Of a stretch of 64,000 nucleotides of DNA, positions 10,705 through 20,434 are shown one piece after another (position 1 is the stretch's first letter; every line of letters begins with the position of its first letter). Position numbers and translations under genes: made by a program. Source of the DNA: Chrysoperla carnea. Lineage: Eukaryota; Arthropoda; Insecta; Neuroptera; Chrysopidae. The notes beneath the pieces were generated by a model that was given only the letters and a program-made list of their open reading frames with translations, did not search any database and was not told where the DNA came from. The stretch lies in NCBI RefSeq assembly GCF_905475395.1, contig NC_058342.1, forward strand, positions 8,431,140 through 8,495,139, read 5' to 3'.

Positions 10705-10882
10705 TTTTGATTCCTTCTAAACAAAAGGTAATAAACATTGAAAAATTTTTAAAACCAAATCATTATAGAGCGTATACCTTGAACATGGCTAAAAACACCA
10801 GCGACATCCTTATTAAATGCTTTTTGTCTGACACTTTTTGATACAATAAGATGATCCTCCTTGCATCTACCCTCCATAGATT
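10693..10882. repeat. Direct repeat, right copy (pairs with 9799-9992)
   Basis: Same-orientation copy of 9799-9992, starting AAAAAAATATGATTTTGATT and ending CTACCCTCCATAGAT. It begins directly at the end of the GIY-YIG frame, so the shared unit may be the 3' untranslated region of the same retroelement family. Confidence 0.7.
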
Positions 10883-10885
10883 TTG

Positions 10886-13040
10886 CCTAATTGACTATGG
10901 TATTGACACTAATTTAGAACCAGAGAATTATTGAAATTAGTGTGAACACAAAAATTAAAAGTGATTAATTATTGAATTTGGAATTTTTTATTATAATTTG
11001 TTACGATGTAACCGTTCATAGTGTGAAACAGTCTTTATATTCCAGCATCTTGTGGTTAGCATCTGCCTTCATATATTTATTTTACAGTTAAATGTCAAAA
11101 ATGCTAGGGTTTTTGTTTTTTTAAAATAATTATGGTGGCAGACAATTTCATTAGATAGTAGAAAGAATGTATGAGAGGACTCTCTTATTACTTGGGTCGT
11201 CTTGAAGAACGGATCAAAAATTTTATCTTGAAGATTCAATATGGTTGAATAAGCTACAACGTGGTTGGATATTAGAATTTAAAAATGGTGGGTTTAATAT
11301 ACGATACCCCAATGTACGGTAAATAAATAATAGCTGTTTCCAAAGGTAATGTGAATATTTTCTTTCGTTTGATCTTGCTTGCATGCATTAATTTTGTAAC
11401 TCATACTACGTCGAGGTAACATTTTTTTGTTTTTTGAATAATTTTAAAGTCATTATATAACCGTTGGTCCTAGGATGAATCGAATATTTTTATATACATT
11501 TTGTCGTAAAGCGACGCCTAATTTATTTATTCAGTTTCAAAAAACGTAACACGTTTTAATTACATTTTTGTGCATTATGTCGGGGTTATTTGTCGCGATA
11601 ATCATTTGTAGGATGTTGAAATAACCATCGTAACAGTATTAGAATAATGTCGTTAGTTGGCATTCTATTATTTTAGTATTACAATAATTTTGTGCCGTTT
11701 TAACTAATGTTTGAGTCAAGGTTTTCGTAACGCAATACGCGTGTAAAAATTTAATTTATAGTAAGTTTTTCTGAGTACGCATATTGCTTCTTATTATAAT
11801 TTATTTCGTATACGACAGTGTGTAGTCGAAATTAAAGTACATTCAAACGTGTTAGTTTTTATGATTTATTCGGGTACACACCCTACTTTATAATTTAAAT
11901 CAATGTAGGTTTAAGTATGATAAGTTGAATTTGTAGCTTCTTAGGTAGTGTCTGTGTTTGTTAATGTTTCATTCAACCTCACACTATCGTAATAAAATGG
12001 TGGTTTATATATTTAAAGTCAATTGTTCAGATTTGTTAGTATTTGGTTAAAATTTACGCTACCATTACGGTAAACGTAATTTTTGGATTTAAATACATTA
12101 GTTGAAGTTTGTTAAAACTCATGTTATGGCGGCAGCATAATTCGTTATAGATTCGAACGTTGTTATTTTAAGTTTGTTTAAAATTTGTTAAAGTTTGTTC
12201 TGATACACGGTTTAGTCGTTAAAAATAAATTGTTTATCGATATCGAATATAGTGGTTATCCATTACATTTTCTTTCAAACGTTGACTAAGTTGCTCTCTT
12301 CTCTACACTGATGCATAGGGGTTCCTTTAAAAGGAATTAGATCTAGGATAAATCCTCTGGGAATGGATTGGGTTTAGTTACTCAATCCCGACTTGGGCCC
12401 AATTCTAACACCTGGCACCCGTTTCTAATGCTGATCCTTATCCCGAAGTTTAATTAATTACTATTTGTTTTCGACAAATACTCAACATTTTTTTTTAATA
12501 AATTCCAAACGATCCAATTCATATTTTGGTAAATTGGTTTTGTATTCACAAATGATTTTAAATCCGTCGAAAACTCTTGGGTTTATTTTCTGTTGGAGAA
12601 GGTACGCCTTTGGCAGATGGTTATCAGTTTTTTTAACTATCATCTCCTTCTGGTAACGTTACGTGGAGGATTGAATTTTCAGCACGTAAAGCTATTCGTC
12701 CTGATTTTGGGTTAATTTGATGCACAGTGCTTTCACATTCATCTCCTCCCGTTAACGTTATGTGGGCTCTCCCCCCCCCCCCATTCTCTTAGTCCCCTTC
12801 TCGCCCCTTTACGAAAGTAAAAAGCAAGTCATCTTCTCGCCATCTTTATTCTACACACCCATTTTTAGCCCCGTACCCTTATATTTCTCTTTATTTTTGC
12901 AACCAAATTCATTTATATTCCTGACATAATACTTATACCTACTTTAAATAATCTTAATTAAAACATAATTTTTAATTAAAAAACGGTTGGAGGATAAAAT
13001 AATGACCCCAAAAAAAAACTTTCCGGTTTACAGTTCAAAA
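10886..13040. other. Long AT-rich stretch without recognisable genes
   Basis: No coding region can be supported. Two imperfect copies of a CATCTCCT..GGTAACGTTA.GTGG motif occur at about 12640-12675 and 12738-12772, the second followed by a C run. There is also a palindromic TCCTTTAAAAGGA at about 12332-12344. It may hold eroded element ends, but none can be paired. Confidence 0.4.
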
Positions 13041-13042
13041 CT

Positions 13043-13300
13043 CAAATTCAAAATATAGAAAAAGTTTTGGATACTGGCATACAGTGTTTGTTCGAAATTT
13101 ATAAATGTCAACGTACCAACGAAAATAATAATTTAGCTTTATGCCAGTACAAAGGTTGCATCAGTTGAGGCACAAATTATTTGTTGCAAAAATTAAAATA
13201 AAAAAAGCAAGTTGCTGTCAATCTTGCGTCCTTACCACCGCTGGTTGATAGTTTCAAGGAGCACTTGAAGCGAGTTTATTACCAAGTACAATTAGACGCG
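13043..13300 (+). pseudogene. Copy D: C-terminal fragment of the zinc/FEN-like gene family, 5' piece
   Basis: Frames here read VLDTGIQCLFEIYKCQRTNE, then, after a break, ASLPPLVDSFKEHLKRVYYQ followed by VQLDA. This corresponds to the C-terminal 'LPP...H..R.YYQ' block of the same broad protein family as copies A and C. The reading is cut at 13300 where an inverted repeat starts, and it resumes at 28049 on the far side of the 14.7-kb insert. It predates that insertion. Stops at about 13165 show it is dead. Confidence 0.5.
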
Positions 13301-13664
13301 AGAGCTGGCTGCAAAAAACCTGGCCTATCGAGTAACCGGATGAAGTATTTTTCAAATGATACTACTCGCTGTACAAATGAATTGTACAAATCAAGTAACC
13401 GCTTGAAAAGGATCATAAAATTTAGTTTTAAGTGAGTAAAAAATAATTATGAACAATTGCCTCGTTAAATCTTGTGTTAACCCCGTGGCACGACACTTTT
13501 TTAAATTTTTTTTTTATTCCTTTACTGTACCCATCGAGCAACCCCTTCAAGCTATAACTAAATTAAAGTTTAAACATTTCTTATTAAGAAAATATACTAG
13601 TGCCACTTCTATTCTCATGAAAAATGCTTAGCACGGTATTTTATATTTCTTCAAGTCTACTGTT
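13301..13664. repeat. Left terminal inverted repeat of the long element
   Basis: It matches the reverse complement of 27789-28048 in two segments (13301-13440 and 13612-13664). Compared with the right copy it lacks roughly 90 bases inside the first segment and has about 170 extra bases between the two, so the repeats have diverged by indels. Confidence 0.75.
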
Positions 13665-13831
13665 GTCCTTCTCAGGTATACTGTCTGCAGGTAAGTTTTG
13701 GGGAACTCTCAAAGTCTCTCAGTTATTGAACTAGTTCTTTTTAAAAATTTTTTATTAATTTTGTATTTAATATTAGTATATGAGTATTTCTTATTAATTA
13801 TTGTTCACAAAGTGCTTCGAGACGAACAAAA

Positions 13832-14760
13832 ATGAAGGTGTGTTCTTTGTGTGGTTGTGCTATAACAATTTGAAAGACTTCGATGAAGCTCATTTTGAAA
13901 AGGCTACACGTATGTACGTGTTTCGAAAGCAAAAAAAAAAAAATATCACGATTTTAATTTTCCTATAACGATTAAAGATACTGGATATCATACTGAGTGT
14001 TATGGAAAATTCGTATTATTAAAAGGAAAATATAAAGAAGAATACGAGATGATGCTACAGGCAGAAAATGTAAGTACTATAAAAAAACTACATACGTTAG
14101 ATTAACGTTCACCTTTAAAATAGAATCGCAGATGAATCACAGCAGGTCATATTTACACTATAGAGATTCTTACTCAGTTCCATCTTTTTTTGAGAAAAAA
14201 AATTCTCATTTTCTATAACTAATAAAATATATTTATAATTATGTTCATCATTTGTAAATATAATGCAATTTTTAGGTTTTGCCAAGCACTTCTTGTTCAA
14301 ATACGGACAGTCAAGAACAGAGTCGTGATGGAGATGGACCTGCCAATGTTATACAGTCTGGCTTGTTTAGTAAATTATTTTATTTACATAGTTGTAGAAT
14401 TATTTCTTCAAGCTTTCTTTAAAATTGACATGATATCTATACTCGATGTATGATAATGGTGTATGCCAAAAAAAGAATTATAATATCATTATAAATAAAT
14501 TTTATTGTCCATTACATTCTGACAACTTTTATTTTAACATATTTCATAAAAATTTGGCATATATTTTTTTTCAGGGTAAAGAACAAGATACAGCGAATAA
14601 AAAAACAGAACCATGTATTTTTTCTGGGCATGTTCGAAAAACAGTAAGAAAAAAACAACCATGCCATCCTTATGTACCTCACCAGACCTGATAAACAAAA
14701 CCAGAGAGTATGCAGAAGTTCAGAATGGTCAAGAATTCTTAGAAAAATGAAGTAAGTTAA
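13832..14760 (+). pseudogene. Copy A gene, 5' exons: Cys/His zinc-binding N-terminus
   Basis: ATG 13832 opens MKVCSLCGCAIT; a TGA follows at once, but another frame continues NLKDFDEAHFEKATRMYVF and, after an A-run, ITIKDTGYHTECYGKF. The set C-x2-C plus H-x2-C-Y looks like a zinc-binding N-terminal domain. The first exon ends at a good donor (AAT|GTAAGT, 14070). A second exon follows the TTTTTAG acceptor near 14275. A third, after TTTTTTTCAG at about 14573, carries KTEPCIFSGHVRKTVRKKQP and ends in a TGA with NKTREYAEVQNGQEFLEK in the next frame. The same family is represented by copies C and D. Function is unknown, and this copy is broken by stops and shifts. Confidence 0.5.
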
Positions 14761-14944
14761 CTAACTATTATTATCACAAAAACTTGTAAAATAGCTTACA
14801 TAAAATAATATAAAAAATGTATCGCAAGAACGAACGAAATCCGAAAATGATTGACACATGGTAAGAAAATTTCATAAAAAAAACTTTTGCAGTCTTTCGT
14901 AAATTTATCGATACAGAAATCCTCAAGAATGAAAAGTTTACTTT

Positions 14945-16159
14945 TTGAATGACTTCCATTGTCGATACAAAATGCTATATTTAGAAATTAACAGCGAGAG
15001 TAATATAAATGATATTAAAAAAAATTACACTGCAAATAAATTGCAGAATAAAATATTCAACGTTTATGGAGATGAAATTACTATTTTAAATTCTCCAAAG
15101 AAAAGCTTATGTACCAGTCAGTCGTGCATCTTAATTCGGACAAACGTAACATTATTTTTATTATTACTAAAGGCCGCATAAAACCTTCAAAGCATTTGAC
15201 ATTAGGTTTAGCACTGAAGTCATTAACGAGCAGTCAAAAAGTGTTAACTATGTTGAACAGATATGGGCATACTATCAATTACACTTTAGCTGAAGAATTA
15301 GAAACAGAAGTCACCTATTCTTCTACTCACGAAAGCAGATTAATACCGTCTGGTTTCAGTCTCACTCGTAAGTAATTTAAGTACAAATATTGCGTATGAT
15401 AATTATGAGCGTTTCGTTGAAACGTTGTCCGGAAAAGATACTTTTCACGATACAGTAGGTATCATTTATCAATTTACTCAAAATGATAATAATATTGATG
15501 GCAACAATGAGCTTTCGCCTCAATGCGAATTTGATGCAGTAGTCAATCAATCTGTTGAGGAATAAACTTCTTCGTCTAGTTCAAGCAATTACATCCAAAA
15601 AAATAGAAGAAAATTAGAAGAAATAGCTCGTGATATACAGCCATATTGCAATGAACCATCCGCGAAAACAAATTTGATTCCCTATACGGAAATAGTAAAG
15701 ATTTTCCAGAGTTGTTAGAAATAGCGATTTCGAGTTGTTTGTACTTAGTTTATATGAAATGGCAATATAATTTTTTGTTATGAATCAACCAACTATGCTA
15801 CGTCTACAAATTACTATGTCAGTAATTTATTGAATTTAAAGAATAATAATTCATCATTATTAGAAGAATTCTAGAAGGGAGCATTTGGCGTAGAAAGAAC
15901 TGACAATAATTTTTCTCAGCCACCAGTTGATTTAACTCTAGAAAAAACTATAAATGCAGATGCAGCTAACTCTTTAACAAGAAAAATGATTTTACTAATT
16001 CAATTACTGCAAGGCAACGTTGGGCATTAAGTCATTGCATACGAACGAAAATTATATCGGTAGTTCTACAATAATTGGAAATTACTGATGAAAATGATAA
16101 CATAAAAGAATTAGATTCGCATAGAGTAAATAAAGACCGCAGATGCTTAGGAACGATCA
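14945..16159 (+). pseudogene. Copy A gene, middle part, up to the piggyBac insertion
   Basis: Frames line up with copy C (30632-31440 and 34655-35911). Shared blocks are KGRIKPSKHLTLGLALKSLT, VLTMLNRYGHTINYTLAEEL, ETE and, in a shifted frame, the acidic end of that exon. At about 15710-15960 pieces corresponding to 'FELYVLSLYE', 'FFVMNQ' and 'GAFGVERT..NNFSQPPVDL' follow, then an ARQRWALSH-like block near 16010. Stops occur throughout (for example the TAA at 15563). The match breaks at 16160, where TTAA and the piggyBac start, and resumes at 18794 in the same part of the protein. Confidence 0.65.
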
Positions 16160-16163
16160 TTAA

Positions 16164-18789
16164 CCCATTCCTTACCACTGTCCTATTTATAAGACACTAT
16201 ATTAAATTTTTTTTCTCAAAACGGACCAATTATTTTAATTATTTCTATTAAAATTTATATTTATGTACTATTTTTCTATTATAATATTGGTTTATCGATG
16301 TGGAAAGTATTAACATTATTTTAATATGATTTTTTAAAACTGGTTAATTTCGTAAGGTCAAGAGGACCATTCTATTTTATATTATATATCCCAGCAAAGA
16401 AAAATTTACTTGCTCTAAAGTACATAAAATATATTCGAAGACCTTAACCAAACACGTAATGAATAAAACAAGCAACAAAATAAATTTTGGAATCATGTTA
16501 CATGCTTTCAAAATAAGCCGTACTATAAATATGACACTGGGGACTCGTCTTTACTGTTTGAAGCGAAAGGAAGTTCGAACCTGTATAATCATGCTAATTG
16601 TTTTATGCCTTGCACGTCCAGTGATTTCATTATTTGACAAGTTGATGTCGTGTACACTACATCTCATAATAAGTTGTGTTTTTAATTTCATTTTTGAGTT
16701 AAATTTTGTGAATGGAATTAGTGGTTGACGAAGGCAAGTAAAATTATTGTGATTTTGTTCGTTGATGAAATAGTAAAAGTATACGTTATTCTTTTAGATA
16801 AACGCATATCTATATATGTTTTTATTGTTTATAAATCATGGAACCATTGAAAAGAAGGTACAAAAAAGCCTTGACGGCGTCCGAAATTGCAGATTATTTA
16901 CAAGAGATCGAAGATTCAAGTAATGAGGATATAAATGATATTGATGTTGTCATATTGCCGCTAGACGAAATGGATGAAATGACAGGCAAAGAAGAATGTC
17001 CTGATGACGATATGGGAATTTTACCTGTGTCCGATGTAGCTGGTCAAGTGGAGTTTTCATGTACGGTTGACAATATTGAGGAAGGTGAACCTAATCAACG
17101 TACATCTCAGGCAAGTAAGACAGTCGCTTGGCGTAAGTGTAAGCCAGTTTATGCTGATAATCAACCAGTATCTACGACAGCTAATCAATATTTGGAAAAC
17201 ATGATAACGGAGTTGGAAGGGAAATCGGCGGTAGAAATATTTGAAAACCTGTTATGTGCCGAGATTTTAGAATATATTGTTCAAGAAACAGAAACTTATG
17301 GCAAACATTACAAAAATGACTTGAATTTTAGTCTCACCGTGAATGAGTTAAAAGTTTTCTTAGCAATCTTGTTTTTCTCTTCATATCACTACTTGCCTCA
17401 AAGTAAACTTTATTGGTGTAGAGATGATGATGTACACGTTCCATTTATTGAAAAAGCAATGTCACGTAATCGTTTTGATAAAATGAAGTCTTATTTACAT
17501 TTCAATGATAACTCAAAAATCGACAAAGCTTTCAAAATTCGCCCATTTATCGCCAAAGCTAATGAATCATTTCAAAAGTTTGGGATTTTTTAATCCAATT
17601 TAGCAGTTGATGAAATGATCGTTAAATATTTTGGTCATCACGGAATCAAACAATTTATAAAAGGAAAACCAGTGAGGTTCGGATACAAACTTTGGGCATT
17701 GTGTGGAGTCAGCCGATTCTGTTATAATTTTTCGTTATATGCAGGCAAAGAAACTCAAACCGCAGATGGTACTGGCAATGGCTTGGGTTCAAGAGTGGTA
17801 AAAAAATTGCTTGAAGTGTGTACCGATCCCTGCGCACTTGTTGGTGGATTTGAAAGCTCAAGGGTTCAAAGCTACGGGTACAGTCAGAGACAATAGGAAT
17901 AAGAATTGTCCTATCACGACAAAAAAAAAAATGAAAAAGAAAGAGAGAGGTTATTCTGATCATCGTTTTGATAAAAACAATGAAATATTATGCGTCAAAG
18001 ACAACAATGTGGTATGTATTTTGACTAATTTTGATACCGTTGAACCTTTTATGAAAACAAATAGGTACTCGAAGACAGAAAAGGCAAAAATAGCCGTGAA
18101 TCAGCCCAAACTCATTCACAATTACAATAAAAACATGGGCGGGGTGGATAAACATGATTGGTTGATTGCTAAATATTCAATACGTTTTAGAGGCAAGAAA
18201 TGGTACTGGCCTCTAGTAATTCGTATTCTAGACATGTTTCTAGTGAATTCGTGGATTATTTACAACCAGGTCAATAAATATGAGACCATTCCTCTGCTCG
18301 ATTTCAGACGAAGGGTTTGTTTTTCATGGATGGAAAAATCAGAAAATAGAACAAGTAAACCTACTTCAGGCACTTCTGAAGTTCTGTTACAGCCCGTAAG
18401 ATTTGACAATTTAGGTCACTACATGATAAAAAGGGACAAACAGAGGCGTTGCCAAGCACAAGGTTGTAAGAAAAAACCTCTTACTTTTTGTGTCAAATAT
18501 GATAAAACACTTTACAGTGATTGTTTTGTACCTTATCATACAAAATAAAGTTTAAATATTATAATTTTTCAATAGTTTTTAAATAAAGTTGATTTTCTTA
18601 TAATTGTTATCTTTAATTTTTTCTGAGCACATATCCCCAGTGTCATATTTAAAGGACGGTCTGATTCATCAAGATGGTATTTTTATATTTATTTTTTATT
18701 TCATATTCTTCTTTTTAAACATATTAAGAGCCTGACTTACAAATTTGATAAAAAAAAAACAATGATTTCGATGCTTGGGAAGTAATGGG
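16164..18789 (+). mobile_element. piggyBac transposon with TTAA target duplication
   Basis: The left end reads TTAA then CCCATTCCTTACC (from 16160). The right end reads GGAAGTAATGGG then TTAA (18790-18793), so the CCC/GGG termini and the TTAA duplication are both intact. The element interrupts copy A, whose coding match continues on both sides. The transposase inside is damaged, so this copy could move only if another copy supplied the enzyme. Confidence 0.93.
16838..18548 (+). pseudogene. piggyBac transposase, inactivated
   Basis: ATG 16838 gives an acidic N-terminus, then the conserved LTVNELKVFLAILFFSSYHY and FIEKAMSRNRFDKMKSYLHF blocks. An in-frame TAA (17591-17593) is followed in the same frame by the first catalytic block (AVDEMIVKYFGHHG, Asp at about 17609). 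After VVKKLLEVCTDP (about 17828) the frame shifts to LLVDLKAQGFKATGTVRDNR. The segment that should hold the second catalytic Asp and its DNFFTS-like block is missing, so this looks like a short deletion with frameshift. The third catalytic block (MGGVDKHD, about 18138-18161) and a C-terminal Cys-rich zinc domain (RRCQAQGCKKK, then FCV, then SDC) are intact. Normally it cuts and pastes at TTAA. Three lesions make this copy non-functional. Confidence 0.9.
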
Positions 18790-18793
18790 TTAA

Positions 18794-19858
18794 TATTATC
18801 AATAAAAATTTGAATCCATTTAGTAATCAAATTGCTGAAAATAACTTGTTTAACATTGTAACTAGACAAGCTGCATCTGATGAAACTGCTTCTTTTCTGT
18901 AAAATATTAACGATCTAGGTGAAAAGCCAAAGAGTGACTTTATTGTAGCTTGTAATAGTAATGAAGACAGATTCGAGGCAACTATTAATAAAAAAAATGC
19001 CATTAAGAACTTTGCGTCAGAATGTTTAAAAAATCACAGAAAAGTAAGGATGGTAGTAAGGAAGAATTGATTGCAATGGAGCGCGATATTTTTGGCCGCT
19101 TGTTGGCACAACACATTGGTGACATTGCTCTTGAAAAGAAAATAGATATGGCGCAACGCCTATCATATGCATTATCACCAGCTCCACCTGCTTTGGTTCA
19201 ATGTCCTGGAGAAATGCACAAAACAGATAAATCGGCATTGATAAAAATATTACGCCGCTTTACCGTTCACACACCATCTCAACATAATGTAGCTATCATT
19301 GATGGATTTTAATTTTTATATCATTTAGGCCTTTCAGTTCCTCAAACTTTCGATAAAATAGCAGAATTAATATTATGAAAAATTTTTAATACAACTGCGT
19401 CTGAAATTCACATAATTTTTTATCAGTATTCTATTCCTTCAATTAAAGATAGAGAAAAGCAAAATCCCAATGAAATTGATGTATCTTATTCAATATCAGG
19501 GCCTGCAAAGAAAAGGCCTAACAATTATTATAAAGCTTTAAACAAATATTAAATTTAAAGAAGCCTTAATTGATTTTTTAACTATTGGTCTAACGATTGT
19601 GCGGTATCATTTTTGCACAATAAAAAAGATTATATAACAAATAAAGATCAATGTTATTCCTATCAATTTATAAATAACTCTATTGTAAGAATATTGAACA
19701 ATATTTTGCATGCAATCATGAAGAGGCTGATACTCGTATTATATATCATTTGATAAAATTGGAGAATGATAGTAAAGTAATGGTCAAAGCATCGGACACT
19801 GACATACTTGTAATAATACTTGGAAATATTCATAAGTTAGCATCATTAGAAATATACA
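18794..19858 (+). pseudogene. Copy A gene, continuation after the piggyBac
   Basis: The reading picks up where copy A stopped: NLNPFSNQIAENNLFNIVTR, an ETASFL-like block with a stop, then 19022-19312 with SQKSKDGSKEELIAMERDIF and, further on, APPALVQCPGEMHKTDKSAL. Next come the LYHLGLSVPQTFDKIAELIL and NTTASEIHIIFYQYS blocks in broken frames. Towards 19680-19850 a nuclease-like part begins: an ACNHEEADT-like block (near 19710) and KASDTDILVIILGNIHK (about 19785-19840). The match with copy C stops at 19858 and resumes at 26937. Frames are interrupted repeatedly. Confidence 0.65.
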
Positions 19859-20239
19859 GGGCGTTCTGTTATTAACTGCAGATCGTTGGCCAACAGAATA
19901 AGCTCATATAGACGAACAAAAAAGCTCTTTACCCAATTTCGATTTGAGGCCTGATCCGGGAGATGTGACTATGGGAAAATAGAAAGATTTATAAATTCAC
20001 AGACCTATCAAATTAATTAAATTAGTAGGTGTCACTTTCGAATATAGAGGAGACTTTCATAAAACAATAATTGATTGTAAATTGATTTAATTGGGTAGTG
20101 AATACTAAAAATAATATTTTGTTGTTATTATTTATAAAGAAAACAATAATATAATTCCCCAATAGACAGTTACATGTGAGATTTATCAAATTATATATTA
20201 ATATAGGTACGAGCTAGGGGGGAATAAATTGTGTAATAC
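19859..20239 (+). other. Unidentified insert, left part, with coding-like remnant
   Basis: This sequence has no counterpart in copy C and so belongs to something inserted into copy A before the kinase element arrived. One frame at about 19880-20100 reads like a decayed protein: KSSLPNFDLRPDPGDVTMGK, then after a stop HRPIKLIKLVGVTFEYRG and FHKTIIDCKLI. I do not recognise the family. The right part of the same insert would be 26602-26936. Confidence 0.35.
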
Positions 20240-20371
20240 TACGGAAGCCCGGTAGTGACACGTTAATTAAGTAGCCATGGTAGTACCTCTGATTTCGCTG
20301 CGTCTGCTGACATACATAGTATGTCCGTCTTAATTTTTTAATTTTTTTTTAAAGGTGGCACTACTTGTTTA
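20240..20371. repeat. Left terminal inverted repeat of the kinase transposon
   Basis: It matches the reverse complement of 26474-26601 almost base for base, apart from one 4-base indel (TTAATTAAG against TTAAG), a few substitutions and a T-run length difference. It contains a small palindrome, ACATACATAGTATGT. The kinase ATG lies about 60 bases inside it. Confidence 0.93.
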
Positions 20372-20434
20372 TATTGTTAATTGTCAAAAATTTAAGACTC
20401 GTATTTTTTGATTATCGTATTTTTTTATTAACAA

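Noticed and set aside
13601-16160. A host gene for the zinc-finger protein in copy A
   Set aside because: Three copies in one window, all broken and at least one inside inverted repeats, argue for a mobile repeat family rather than a host gene.
16459-16728. 89-codon frame with hydrophobic stretches just inside the left end of the piggyBac
   Set aside because: It lies in the piggyBac 5' non-coding region, has no recognisable motif and no conserved context; probably chance.
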